Below are positions 1 to 8,835 of a stretch of 64,000 bases of DNA, in pieces (positions within the stretch are counted from its first letter, which is position 1; the number at the start of each line of letters is the position of its first letter). A program made the position numbers and the translations under genes. A model generated the notes under the pieces. It ran no database searches. It saw nothing but the letters and a program-made list of their open reading frames with translations, and had not been told where the DNA came from. The stretch is from Ancylobacter pratisalsi. Lineage in GTDB: Bacteria > Pseudomonadota > Alphaproteobacteria > Rhizobiales > Xanthobacteraceae. Location of the stretch: NCBI RefSeq assembly GCF_010669125.1, contig NZ_CP048630.1, positions 930,001-994,000 of the forward strand. The letters are read 5' to 3'.

Positions 1-792
1 CTCGCCATCGCGAATGCGCTCATGGCCCGCTCGGTACGTTCGGTCACCACGTCACGGGGGCGCGACCCGCGGGACTTCGCCCTGCTGGCCTTTGGCGGCG
101 GCGGCGGCCTGCATGCGGTGGGTCTCGCCGCTTCGCTCGGCATGCGCCGGGTGATCATTCCGCCCGCTGCCGGCGTGTTCAGCGCCTTCGGCCTTCTCTA
201 TTCGGAGATCGAATTCGCCCAATCCCAGGGGTTTCTCACCCCGCTCGATACGGCGGACCCGGCAGCGTTGGGAGAGGCCTTCACCCGGCTTGAAGCCAGC
301 GTCCTGCGCCATCTCGGACGGCCGGCCGACACTGTCCGGCTGCAACGGCGGCTCGACCTGCGCTATGCCGGCCAGGCGTTCGAGCTCGCCGTCGATATGC
401 CGGAGGGCGCCTTCGACACTGCCATGCGCGACGCCCTCGCTGCTGCGTTCGATGAGGAGCATGCGCGCACCTATGGCCATAGACTGCCGCGCGCCCATCC
501 GCGCGAGATCGTGACACTCCGCGTGATCGGAACGGTTATCACTGAGCGGCCGGAGAGCCATCTCGCGGCGCGTAAGGCGCAGGGGCCCGCCGCGACGCGC
601 CCGGCCTATTTCGGCGACGCGGGCTGGCTGGAGGCGCGCATCGTCGAACGCCAGGGCCTCGCAACGCCCCTTGACGGCCCGCTCATCGTCGAGGAGCCGG
701 ACGCGACCATCATTGTTCCGCCCGGTTGGACCGCGAGCCTCGACACCCGGTTCAACATACTGATCGACCAGACCGTGGAGTTGCCAGCATGA
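1..792 (+). CDS. hyuA: Hydantoinase/oxoprolinase subunit A, C-terminal part (N-methylhydantoinase A family)
   Basis: The reading frame is open from the left edge, so only the last 263 residues are in the window. The glycine-rich stretch FGGGGGLHAVGLA, followed by IPPAAGVFSAFGLLYSEIEFA, is typical of the end of the HyuA/OplA ATPase domain, which activates a cyclic amide or ketone with ATP before the B subunit completes the reaction. The stop codon overlaps the start of the HyuB gene as ATGA, so the two subunits are translationally coupled. The substrate (hydantoin, 5-oxoproline or an aryl ketone) cannot be read from this fragment. The gamma-glutamyltransferase homologue further along favours an oxoproline-like amide, but only by inference. 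Confidence 0.9.
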   Translation, partial: LAIANALMARSVRSVTTSRGRDPRDFALLAFGGGGGLHAVGLAASLGMRRVIIPPAAGVFSAFGLLYSEIEFAQSQGFLTPLDTADPAALGEAFTRLEASVLRHLGRPADTVRLQRRLDLRYAGQAFELAVDMPEGAFDTAMRDALAAAFDEEHARTYGHRLPRAHPREIVTLRVIGTVITERPESHLAARKAQGPAATRPAYFGDAGWLEARIVERQGLATPLDGPLIVEEPDATIIVPPGWTASLDTRFNILIDQTVELPA

Positions 793-2561
793 GTGACGCG
801 ACCACGAAAATGGGGAACGCGACCACCGATCCGCTCCTGCTGGAAGTCATCCGCAACGGCCTCGACACCGTCGCCGACGAGATGGCGCTGATCCTGATGC
901 GCACCGCCTATTCGGCGATCATCCGCGATTCCATGGACTATTCGACGGCGGTCTGCGATGCCGAGGGCGAAATCGTCGGCCAGGGCCTGACCACACCGAT
1001 GCATCTGGGCAGCTTCCACGATGCGATGCACCATCTGATCCGCGAATATGACGGCGATATCCGCGAGGGCGACATCTTCATTGGCAACGACCCCTATCTT
1101 GCCAGCGGTCAGCACCTGCCGGACATCTACATCATCAAGCCGTTCTTCCATAAGCAGCGGCTGGAGGGCTGGGCCACCACCATCGCCCACCATGTCGATG
1201 TCGGCGGGCTGGTGCCGGGCTCCAACTCCATCGGCGCGACCGAGATCTATCAGGAGGGGTTGCGCCTACCGTTTCTCAAACTGCGCGAGGGCGGTGTCGA
1301 CGATCCGAAGATCTGGCGCATCGTCGAGGCCAATGTGCGCGTGCCGCACCTCGTGCTCGGTGATCTACGCGCGCAGGTCGCGGCGGCGGAAGCTGGCGTG
1401 CGCGGCCTCGAGGAATTGTACACGCGCTTCGGCGCCGACAGCACGCGGCAGGCACTCGTCGATCTGCACGACCTCGCCGAGCGCATGGCGCGCCACCACA
1501 TCTCCGCCATTCCCGATGGTGTCTATCGTTTCACCGATCACATAGACGGCCTTGGCGACCGGCCTGAGCCCATCGTGCTCAACGTCGCCCTGACGGTAAG
1601 CGGCGACACCATTGTGGCGGACTGGGAGGGCACGGCAGCACAGGTGAAGGGCGGCATCAATGCGCCGCTGTCCTTCACCAAGTCGAACGTCTATGCCGCG
1701 CTGCGCTCGGTGATGCCGCAGGAAATGCCGAACTGTCACGGCTACACCCGGCCGATCACCGTCCGCGCGCCGGAAGGGACGCTGGTGAACTGCACGTTGC
1801 CGGCGCCCTGCGGCGCGCGCGGCATCACGGGCTATCGGATCATCGACTGCATCTTCGGCGCCCTGGCGCCGGCCCTGCCCGACCGGGTGACCGCGGACGG
1901 TGCCGGCGGCTCGACCCTGCCGACCTTCGCCGGCCAGCATGAAGGAGGGCCGTTCGTGTTCTCCGAGTGCATCATGGGAACGTGGGGCGCCAGTCGCGAC
2001 GATGACGGGCAGGACGGCGTGCCGCATATGGGCTCCAATCAGTCCAACGTCCCCATCGAGATGATCGAGGCCGGCTACCCACTCCGCATAGAACATTACG
2101 GGCTGGTGCCCGACACCGGCGGCATCGGCCGGCGGCGTGGCGGCCTTGCGCTGCGCCGCGATTACCGCGTGCTCACCGACGACTGCTTTCTCGGCGTGCG
2201 CTCGGACAAGCGGGACTTCGCGCCGCATGGGCTGTTTGGCGGCGGCGAGGGAACGCCCTCGATGAACCTCGTCACCAATGGAAACACGCGCACGGCGCTG
2301 CCGGTCCTGCCGACCGCACCGCTGACGCTCCACAAGGGCGCATTGTTCAGCCACGTCATGGCGGGTGGCGGCGGATTTGGCTATCCGCTGGAGCGCGAAC
2401 CGGAACGCGTGCGTGACGACGTCCTGGACGGCCGTCTTTCGCGCGAGGCGGCACTGCGCGACTATGCGGTGGTGCTCACCCCCGCGCACGCCATTGACTG
2501 GGACGCGACCCATGCGGCGAGAGCGGAACGGGAGAGTGTGTCATCGTCACCATCCTCATAG
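789..2561 (+). CDS. hyuB: Hydantoinase/oxoprolinase subunit B (HyuB family)
   Basis: A 590-residue protein, the usual length for HyuB. The start at 789 is chosen because its ATG overlaps the HyuA stop; a longer frame beginning at 726 lies inside hyuA. Family motifs are clear: an N-terminal DPLLLEVIRNGL with RTAYSAIIRDSMDYSTAVCD, then GNDPYLASGQHLPDI, HHVDVGGLVPGS, and the late GPFVFSECIMGTWGAS and GLVPDTGGIGRRRGG segments. HyuB works as a complex with HyuA in ATP-dependent opening of cyclic imides or 5-oxoproline, or in ketone carboxylation in related enzymes. The reading frame is intact. Its 3' end overlaps the apparent 5' coding region of the next gene. Confidence 0.93.
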   Translation: MSDATTKMGNATTDPLLLEVIRNGLDTVADEMALILMRTAYSAIIRDSMDYSTAVCDAEGEIVGQGLTTPMHLGSFHDAMHHLIREYDGDIREGDIFIGNDPYLASGQHLPDIYIIKPFFHKQRLEGWATTIAHHVDVGGLVPGSNSIGATEIYQEGLRLPFLKLREGGVDDPKIWRIVEANVRVPHLVLGDLRAQVAAAEAGVRGLEELYTRFGADSTRQALVDLHDLAERMARHHISAIPDGVYRFTDHIDGLGDRPEPIVLNVALTVSGDTIVADWEGTAAQVKGGINAPLSFTKSNVYAALRSVMPQEMPNCHGYTRPITVRAPEGTLVNCTLPAPCGARGITGYRIIDCIFGALAPALPDRVTADGAGGSTLPTFAGQHEGGPFVFSECIMGTWGASRDDDGQDGVPHMGSNQSNVPIEMIEAGYPLRIEHYGLVPDTGGIGRRRGGLALRRDYRVLTDDCFLGVRSDKRDFAPHGLFGGGEGTPSMNLVTNGNTRTALPVLPTAPLTLHKGALFSHVMAGGGGFGYPLEREPERVRDDVLDGRLSREAALRDYAVVLTPAHAIDWDATHAARAERESVSSSPSS

Positions 2562-3286
2562 CGGGCGGCGCGACCGGCATCGGACGCGCGAGCATGCGCG
2601 CCTTCCGTGCCCAAGGCGACGATGTGTTCCTGGTCGATACCAACCGGGTGGAGGCTGAGGCGGCCTGCCGCGAAGCCGGCGCGGGCAGAGCGCGGGCGCT
2701 CGTGGGCGATCTCAGGGACCCAGATCTGCCCAAGGCCGCCGTCGCGGCCGCGCTGGACGCTTTTGGCGCCCTCGACACGGTGTTCGTGAACGCCGGGTTG
2801 CTGCACGCGGCAGCACTCGCGGACTGGACGCTCGCCGACTGGCAGGCCAGCCTGATGGTGAACCTTACCGCGCCGTTCCTGTTCGCGCAGGCGGCGGCGC
2901 CGGCGCTGAGGGGGTCGACCAATCCGAGCCTTCTCTTCACGTCGTCGACCGGCGCGCTGCGCGGACACGCCGGCATGCCCGCCTATCATGCGACCAAGGC
3001 CGGTCTCGTCGGGCTGTGCCGCAGCCTCGCGGACGAGCTCTCGCCCGAGGGCATTCGCGTGAACTGCCTGCTGCCGGGATGGGTGGATACGCCTTTCAAC
3101 AGCCCGTTCTGGTCACACCAATCGGACCAGCGAGCGGCTGAGCGCGACCTCGTCGCGGGAATTCCGCTGCGCCGGCAGGGAACGGCGGAGGAACTCGCCA
3201 CCACCGTACTGTTTCTCGCCTCGCCCGCTGCCGCCTACATCACCGGCGCCTCGCTGGTGGTCGACGGTGGCTATACCGCCGTCTGA
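2543..3286 (+). CDS. Short-chain dehydrogenase/reductase with no canonical start codon
   Basis: A Rossmann-fold SDR with a VNAG motif, catalytic YHATK, and the C-terminal GASLVVDGGYTAV typical of FabG-like enzymes. The cofactor motif AGGATGIGRA is encoded from 2561, upstream of the first ATG at 2594. In this frame there is a TGA at 2495-2497 and then no ATG, GTG or TTG before 2594; only CTG (2498) and ATC/ATA codons are available. Starting at 2594 would delete the NAD(P)-binding glycines. Either a rare start (for example ATC 2543) is used, or a point mutation or indel has removed the original start in the overlap with hyuB. The start given is therefore a guess; the domain call is firm. Confidence 0.7.
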   Translation: MVTILIAGGATGIGRASMRAFRAQGDDVFLVDTNRVEAEAACREAGAGRARALVGDLRDPDLPKAAVAAALDAFGALDTVFVNAGLLHAAALADWTLADWQASLMVNLTAPFLFAQAAAPALRGSTNPSLLFTSSTGALRGHAGMPAYHATKAGLVGLCRSLADELSPEGIRVNCLLPGWVDTPFNSPFWSHQSDQRAAERDLVAGIPLRRQGTAEELATTVLFLASPAAAYITGASLVVDGGYTAV

Positions 3287-3303
3287 ACCATCGAGAGTCC
3301 TCC

Positions 3304-4779
3304 ATGCGCATCGCCGACCCGTTCTCCTCGCAGCCGCGCCCGGTCCTGTTCGGCAATCGCGGGGCCGTCGCCGCGGCGCATCCGCTGGCGGTCACGGCCG
3401 CGACTGAAATGCTGTCCGCCGGCGGCTCGGCCGTGGATGCCGCGATCGCGGCACAGGCCGTGCTGTGCGTGCTGTCACCTGACAATTGCGGCCTTGGCGG
3501 CGATCAGCTTTGCCTGGTGCGCACCGGCGTCGGCGCGGTGACGGCGGTCAACGGCACGGGCGCCGCACCTGCTGCGATGAACCGCGCCGATACGGATGGG
3601 GGAAACAGCGTCACCGTTCCCGGCATTGTCGATGCATGGGTGGAGATGAGCCGCCTGTGGGGACGGCTGCCACTTGGCCGCATCCTGCTGCCGGCCATCC
3701 GGCTGGCGCAGGACGGCCTGCTGGTGAGCGAGGATCTCGCGCGTACCTTCCGTCAGTATGAGGCGCGGCTGCTACGAGGTGGTGCGCAGGACTGGGCGCT
3801 GCGTACGGCGCGGGCCGGGACGCGCCAGCCCCAGCCGGAACTGGCACGCCTGCTCGCAGACATCGGCGAAAGCGGGCGCGACGCATTTTACTCCGGCGCG
3901 ATGGCCGAGGCGATCTGCGGCGCCATCGCGCGGAATGCCGGCGCGATGAGCCTCGCGGATCTCGCCGGACATGCGAGCACGGTCACCCCACCGATGACCA
4001 CGGAGTGGCGCGGCAGGCGGCTGCATGTCCAGCCTCCCATTTCACAGGGCGTCCTGCTCTCCATGGTGCTGGCCGCCGAGGAGAAACTCGATGCGCTGAC
4101 GCCGGAACTTCGCGACCATGCCGGCATCGAACTGACCGCGAGCAGCTTCGCCTTCCGTGATCGCGCCGGCGAAGGCACCGCCTTGCTGCAGGAACGCCTT
4201 ACCTTTGATGCCGAGAGGGCGAGCGGCCGGACCGGACCGCGCGCCTATCTCCACACAGCGGGCGTGGCGGTTGCCGACCGCGACGGCCTCGTCGTGTCCT
4301 CACTCATCAGCGTGTTCGACAGCTTCGGCTCGGCCGTGTTCGTGCCCGAGGGCGGCTTCACACTGAACAACCGGGCGGCCGGCTTTACCGTCGCGCCGAA
4401 TGACAGCGCCGGCGGCAAGCGTCCGATCCACACATTGGCCCCGGCGCTGCTGGAGACGGCGGACGGATGCCTCGCGCTCGCGACACCCGGTGCCGATGGT
4501 CAGGTGCAGACGCTGACCCAGGTCCTCACCCACATCTTCGTGGAGGATGACGACGTCGCGACCGCCATCGCCCGTCCCCGCTGGCGCAGCCAGGACGGCA
4601 AGCTGCTGGTGGAGCGCGCTCATCCTTATCTTGAGCACCTTGCCAGCAAAGGCCACGACGTCGCCTTGACGCAGGATGGCGACCTTCGTTTCGGCGCGGT
4701 GGTCTGCGCCGGCATGCGCGATGGCCAGCCGTTCTGTTGCGCCGACTGGCGACGCGAGACCTGGGCGGGAGCAACCTGA
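3304..4779 (+). CDS. Gamma-glutamyltransferase-family protein
   Basis: A 491-residue N-terminal nucleophile hydrolase of the GGT family. It has the early AAAHPLAVTAATEMLSAGGSA motif with DAAIAAQAVL, the NCGLGGD motif, and the autoprocessing site. Thr318 in HTAGVAVADRDG aligns with the catalytic threonine that starts the small subunit, followed by FGSAVFVPEGGFTLNNR. The family hydrolyses or transfers gamma-glutamyl groups. There is no signal peptide, unlike classical periplasmic GGT, so it is probably cytosolic. It lies 17 bp after an SDR and in line with HyuA/B. An oxoprolinase-like enzyme plus GGT suggests handling of gamma-glutamyl or cyclised amide compounds, but the true substrate is unknown. 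Confidence 0.88.
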   Translation: MRIADPFSSQPRPVLFGNRGAVAAAHPLAVTAATEMLSAGGSAVDAAIAAQAVLCVLSPDNCGLGGDQLCLVRTGVGAVTAVNGTGAAPAAMNRADTDGGNSVTVPGIVDAWVEMSRLWGRLPLGRILLPAIRLAQDGLLVSEDLARTFRQYEARLLRGGAQDWALRTARAGTRQPQPELARLLADIGESGRDAFYSGAMAEAICGAIARNAGAMSLADLAGHASTVTPPMTTEWRGRRLHVQPPISQGVLLSMVLAAEEKLDALTPELRDHAGIELTASSFAFRDRAGEGTALLQERLTFDAERASGRTGPRAYLHTAGVAVADRDGLVVSSLISVFDSFGSAVFVPEGGFTLNNRAAGFTVAPNDSAGGKRPIHTLAPALLETADGCLALATPGADGQVQTLTQVLTHIFVEDDDVATAIARPRWRSQDGKLLVERAHPYLEHLASKGHDVALTQDGDLRFGAVVCAGMRDGQPFCCADWRRETWAGAT

Positions 4780-4875
4780 AGGATTGCGACGTGCGCGGCT
4801 TCCGCGATTTGTCGTACCTTGTGCCAAGGGTGAACTTTCAGATCGCCTCCCCCCGATCGGAACATTGGCCGAAGG

Positions 4876-5589
4876 TCAGAGCGAGGCCCTGCCGATCGAG
4901 GCGCCTCCATCCACATGCAGCGTCTGGCCGGTGATGAAGGCCGCATCGTCGGACAACAGGAAGGCGATGGCGGCGGCGATTTCCTGCGGCGTGCCGAACC
5001 GCCCCATCGGCACGCCGGACAGGTAGCGTGCCTCGCCGACGCTGCCCGGCGCGTTGTTGGCGCGGAACAGCTCAGTCTCGGTCGGCCCGGGCGCAACCGC
5101 ATTGACGGTGATGCCGGTGGTCGCAAGCTCCAGCGCCCAGCTGCGGGTGAAGCTCACCAGCGCCGCCTTCGCAGCGGCATAGGCTGTGCGCTCCACGGCA
5201 CCGAGGATGGTGAGGCTGGCGATGTTGACCACCCGCCCCCAGCCGCGCGCCTTCATGCCCGGCAAAGCGGCCTGGACAGCGTCGAGCGCGGGATGGAGAT
5301 TGGTCCGCAGCACCTCGTCGAGCGTCGCGGCGTCGATCGCCCCGAGCGGCTCGGCGCGCACCAGCCCGACATTGTTGACGATGCCGTCGACCGGATCGGC
5401 CGCGATGATCTGTGCCAGACGCTCACCCGCCTCCTTGGCACTGAGATCGAGCGTGTGCAGCTCTCCGGGAAAACCGTCGCTCCGGTTCCGAGCGATCCCT
5501 ATGACACGATGGCCCTGCGCCGACAGGCGCTCCGAGAGAGCGAGACCGATGCCCTTGCTGGCGCCGGTAATGAGGAAGGTCCGTTGCAT
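4876..5589 (-). CDS. Short-chain dehydrogenase/reductase
   Basis: A 237-residue classical SDR. It has TGASKGIGLA at residues 8-17, the NNVG motif, a catalytic YAAAK, and the C-terminal ITGQTLHVDGGASIG. The start is the ATG at 5587-5589, directly before MQRTFLITGASK; the frame runs on upstream but only into the antisense of the neighbouring gene. It is 47 bp from the peroxiredoxin-like gene on the same strand and probably cotranscribed with it. A C-terminal fragment of a close relative (same ETELFRANN, GQTLHVDGG and IGKAS stretches) lies at 43237-43480, next to a transposase remnant. The substrate is unknown. Confidence 0.92.
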   Translation of the reverse strand: MQRTFLITGASKGIGLALSERLSAQGHRVIGIARNRSDGFPGELHTLDLSAKEAGERLAQIIAADPVDGIVNNVGLVRAEPLGAIDAATLDEVLRTNLHPALDAVQAALPGMKARGWGRVVNIASLTILGAVERTAYAAAKAALVSFTRSWALELATTGITVNAVAPGPTETELFRANNAPGSVGEARYLSGVPMGRFGTPQEIAAAIAFLLSDDAAFITGQTLHVDGGASIGRASL

Positions 5590-5636
5590 GTGCGTTCTCC
5601 ACCCCGCCTGCATCAGGCGGGGCACGTGCGGAAGGG

Positions 5637-6314
5637 TCAGGCGGGCGTCGCGCTTCGGGCGCGGCGAAGCGCGGGCAGCATGTCGACCGGCTCGGGCCGG
5701 CGCGTATAGTCGGGATTGACCTCGGCATAGAGGATCGTGCCGTCCTCGGCGACCACGAAGCGGGCCGGCATCGGCAGGGTCCAACTCGGGTCGCCATTGA
5801 AGGCCGGCAAGTCGTTCTTCAGCGATTTGTAGAGGTCGACCAGATAGTCCGGCAGCGCGAACCGCAGGCCGAAGGCGGCGGCGACATCGTTGTGTGGGTC
5901 CGACAGGATCGGGAAGGACAGCGCGTTCTGGCGGACCGACTTGCGGCTGTTGACCGGGTTCTGGGGCGAGATCGCGATGAGGCTCGCGCCCAGCTCCTGG
6001 AACTTTGGAAGCGCCTCCTGAAGCGCCTGTAGTTCCATGTTGCAGTAGGGGCACCAGACGCCGCGATAGAAGCTGATGACGAGCGGCCCCTTGCTCAAAA
6101 GCGACGCCGAAGAGACGGCGTTGCCGTCCGGATCGACGAGGGTGAAGGCCGGAATCCGGTCACCGGCCTTGAGTGCCCGTTGCGCCGCGCCAGAGGCAAC
6201 GAGTTCAGCGGTGGCGCGGTGCATCGTCTCGATGACCGAACGGGGCACATTGTAGGGCGGTTTGCCGGCCTGGAAATCGGCCTTGAAGGCGTCGAGCTTT
6301 GCCTGAAGGGACAT
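5637..6314 (-). CDS. Peroxiredoxin-like (AhpC/TSA) thioredoxin-fold protein
   Basis: A 225-residue thioredoxin-fold protein. GDRIPAFTLVDPDGN opens the domain, and RGVWCPYCNMEL places a CPYC pair at residues 88-91. PQNPVNSRK and PILSDPHNDVAAAFG follow, as in AhpC/TSA family proteins of this length. It probably reduces peroxides or acts as a thiol oxidoreductase in the cytosol; no signal peptide is seen. It lies between an SDR and a crotonase gene on the same strand, in a run that ends with a GST and faces a LysR regulator, so a role in a detoxification or stress operon is reasonable. Confidence 0.9.
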   Translation of the reverse strand: MSLQAKLDAFKADFQAGKPPYNVPRSVIETMHRATAELVASGAAQRALKAGDRIPAFTLVDPDGNAVSSASLLSKGPLVISFYRGVWCPYCNMELQALQEALPKFQELGASLIAISPQNPVNSRKSVRQNALSFPILSDPHNDVAAAFGLRFALPDYLVDLYKSLKNDLPAFNGDPSWTLPMPARFVVAEDGTILYAEVNPDYTRRPEPVDMLPALRRARSATPA

Positions 6315-6365
6315 TGGGATTCTCCCTGATGGAAGTGGAATCGCTGTGGCGGGAAGGATTGGCGC

Positions 6366-7135
6366 TCAGTCGGCAGCCGCCATCGAACGGGCAACCTCGG
6401 CGGCGCTGATGCCTTCAAGCGCCGGGCCATAGCCGACCCCCTCGTCGATGATCCGGCGCAGCTTCTGCGTCAGTGCGATGCGGGTGTAGCGGCTGGTGAG
6501 CGGCGGCAGGGCGGCGATCCCCTCGGCGATCTCACGGGCGCGGGCGAGTAGCCTGTCGGCCGGGACGATCTCGTTGACCACGCCCCATTCCTTCGCCGTC
6601 GCGGCGTCGAGCACCTGCCGGGTGAAGATGACATAGCGGCCGCGCACGCTGCCGATGACTTCCGGCCAGAGCAGGTTGACGCCGTCGCCCGGCACAATAC
6701 CGAAGTCGAAATGCGGCTTGTCCTGGAACACGGTTTCCGGCGTGGCGAGAATGATGTCGGTCAGCAGCGCATATTCGCTGTGCAGCAAGACGGGGCCGTT
6801 GAGCGCGGTGATCATCGGCACCTCGATGTCGAGGATGTTCATGAGCACCTTCTTGCCCTCGCGATAGATCTTGTCGTAGCCGCGCGGCGAGAAGAAATCG
6901 AAGCCCCCGGGGCTGATCGCATCCATGAAGGCGTCGCCCGATCCGGTCAGGATCACGACCCGATTGTCGGGGTCCGCGCCGATCTGGTGGAACAGTTCGA
7001 CGAACTGCTCGTGGGTATGGCCGTTGAAGACCAGCTTCTGACCATCGGTGTGGAGGGGACCTCAAGCACGCCGCTGTCCGAGCGGGTGAGTTGGGCTTTG
7101 GCGAAGCCGTTCTTGTAGGTGTCGAAGCGGGACAT
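6366..7135 (-). pseudogene. Enoyl-CoA hydratase/isomerase (crotonase) family protein, frameshifted
   Basis: The start ATG at 7133-7135 gives MSRFDTYKNGFAKAQLTRS and reads well to GVLEV. The conserved continuation PLHTDGQKLVFNGHTHEQF is found only in another frame, which leads into ILTGSGDAFMDAISPGGFDFF and the rest of the crotonase domain down to 6366. A single-base change near 7055-7062 therefore breaks the gene. The body (HSEYALLTDIILATPETVFQD, DFGIVPGDGVN, EWGVVNEIVPAD) resembles the beta-diketone-cleaving crotonases such as 6-oxocamphor hydrolase more than ordinary enoyl-CoA hydratases; that subfamily call is from memory. It could be a real pseudogene or a sequencing error. Confidence 0.8.
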
Positions 7136-7184
7136 GGGATGGCTCCTGCGTGCGTTCGCACGGTTGAATGGATCGGGGGGAAGG

Positions 7185-7817
7185 TCAGGCAGCGGGGACG
7201 AGCGCCTCGACGCGGGCAATGGCGCGTTGCACAGCGGGCCGGGCGGTGATCGCGTCGTACCAGCGGGAAAGGTTGGGTCGGGTATCAAGCGTGACGCCGG
7301 GAAATGCGCGCCGCCACAGCCAGCCGAAATGGGCGATATCAGCGATGGTGAAGTCGTCGCCCGCAGCGAAGCGCTGGATCGCCAGCTTGGCTTCGAGAAG
7401 ATCGAGAATGCGTTCCGCCTCGCCGGAGAAACGGGCTTCCGCGATGGGCTGGGGCTCGGGCGATGATCGCTTGAAGAAGCCGGCATTGCCGAAGGCCGGG
7501 CTCAGCGCCGAGGCGTGGAAAAACAGCTGTTCGAAGACGCGCGCCCGTCGCTCTACGTCAGCCGGCAGCAGCAGACCGCTCCTTTGCGCGAGATGGACCA
7601 GGATCGCCGCGCTCTCGGTCAGTACGAAGGCGGCGTCGCCATCGCGCTCGACCAGCACCGGCACCTTGCCGTTGGGATTCAGGGCCAAAAACGCGGCACT
7701 CTTCTGCTCACCCTTGCGGACGTTCACCGGCCGCAGTTCGTAGGTGAGGCCCATCTCCTCCAGCGCGATCGGGACCTTGACGCTGTTGGGCGTGGCGAAT
7801 GCGTAGACTTCGATCAT
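7185..7817 (-). CDS. Glutathione S-transferase family protein
   Basis: A 210-residue soluble GST. The N-terminal thioredoxin-like domain has ATPNSVKVPIALEE and NPNGKVPVL, with TESAAILVHLA as the glutathione-contacting segment. The helical C-terminal domain contains the N-capping-box-like FTIADIAHFGW. It probably conjugates or reduces electrophilic substrates with glutathione. It is the first gene of the leftward run GST, crotonase, peroxiredoxin-like, SDR, and is divergent from the LysR gene at 7930, so it is the likely target of that regulator. Confidence 0.92.
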   Translation of the reverse strand: MIEVYAFATPNSVKVPIALEEMGLTYELRPVNVRKGEQKSAAFLALNPNGKVPVLVERDGDAAFVLTESAAILVHLAQRSGLLLPADVERRARVFEQLFFHASALSPAFGNAGFFKRSSPEPQPIAEARFSGEAERILDLLEAKLAIQRFAAGDDFTIADIAHFGWLWRRAFPGVTLDTRPNLSRWYDAITARPAVQRAIARVEALVPAA

Positions 7818-7929
7818 GTTCAGCTCCGCGAACCGCGTCTCGATGTGTTCGTGGGGCTGTTATGACTATTCCCGGAAAGTTGCGGCAGGCGGGTTGAAGC
7901 GATAATGCTCATTCTCAGGAGGAATGAGC

Positions 7930-8835
7930 ATGGATCGTTTTCAGGCCATGCAGACCTTCGTGACGGTGGTGGAGGCGGGATCGTTCTCTGCTGCCGCACG
8001 GCAGATCGGCGTCGGCCAGCCGGCCATCTCGAAGACGATCGCCCAGCTTGAGGATCGCCTTCAGGTGCGCCTACTCATCCGCTCGACGCATAGCCTCGCG
8101 CCGACCGATGCGGGCGTGCGCTTCTATGAACGAGCGCGATCGGCGGTCCGGGAGGCGGAGGAAGCCGAACTGGAGGCGCGAGGCGCGGGCGCCAGCCTGT
8201 CGGGACGCCTGCGCGTCTCCGCAGCCACGACTTTCGCGCGCCTACTCATCGTTCCGCGCCTGCCGCAATTCCTCGCACGCCACCCCGACATCGAAGTCGA
8301 CGTGCTGCTCGATGACCGGGTCATTGATCTCGCCTCCGAGGGCATCGATCTGGCCCTGAGGATGGGGGAATTGACCGATTCCTCCGCCATCGCCCGACGG
8401 ATCGCCCGCGGGCGACGCTCCGTTATCGCGACCCCCTCTTATCTTGCGCGCGCGGGCACACCGCAGGCCCCAGCGGATCTCGCGGCGCATGAAGCGATCG
8501 TCTACAGCCAGCTCGGCAATAACTGGACCTTCCGCCGAAACGGGACAGAGGCCTCCGTCGCGGTCAGAGGTCGCGTGCGGTTGAGTGCCGCGGAGGGCAT
8601 CCGCGCGGCCGTGCTCGCCGATATGGGGCTGACCGTCAACTCCGACTGGATGTTCGCCCCCGAACTGAAGAGCGGCGCGGTGCGGCGCGTGCTTGAGGAC
8701 TGGGAGCTGCCGCCGGTCGATCTGTGGGCCGTGTTCCCGACCGGGCGCCTCGCCAGCGCAAAGGCGCGCGCCTTTGCTGATTATGTGGAGAGCATCCTAG
8801 GGTCAGGGCCCATTGATGTGAGCGGCTCGATATGA
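7930..8835 (+). CDS. LysR-family transcriptional regulator
   Basis: The N-terminal winged helix-turn-helix is clear in SFSAAARQIGVGQPAISKT with QLEDRLQVRLLIRST; the C-terminal part is a LysR substrate-binding domain, giving 301 residues in all. An AGGAGG at 7917-7922 lies one base before the ATG at 7924 and seven bases before the ATG at 7930, so 7930 is the better start. The gene is divergent from the GST operon. Its stop codon (8833-8835) lies inside the 18-bp end of an IS5-family remnant that starts at 8828, so the last few residues may come from the insertion rather than the original gene. Confidence 0.93.
   Translation: MDRFQAMQTFVTVVEAGSFSAAARQIGVGQPAISKTIAQLEDRLQVRLLIRSTHSLAPTDAGVRFYERARSAVREAEEAELEARGAGASLSGRLRVSAATTFARLLIVPRLPQFLARHPDIEVDVLLDDRVIDLASEGIDLALRMGELTDSSAIARRIARGRRSVIATPSYLARAGTPQAPADLAAHEAIVYSQLGNNWTFRRNGTEASVAVRGRVRLSAAEGIRAAVLADMGLTVNSDWMFAPELKSGAVRRVLEDWELPPVDLWAVFPTGRLASAKARAFADYVESILGSGPIDVSGSI

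Noticed and set aside
726..788. Upstream start of HyuB
   Set aside because: It lies within the HyuA coding sequence; the ATG at 789 overlaps the HyuA stop and starts the conserved N-terminus.
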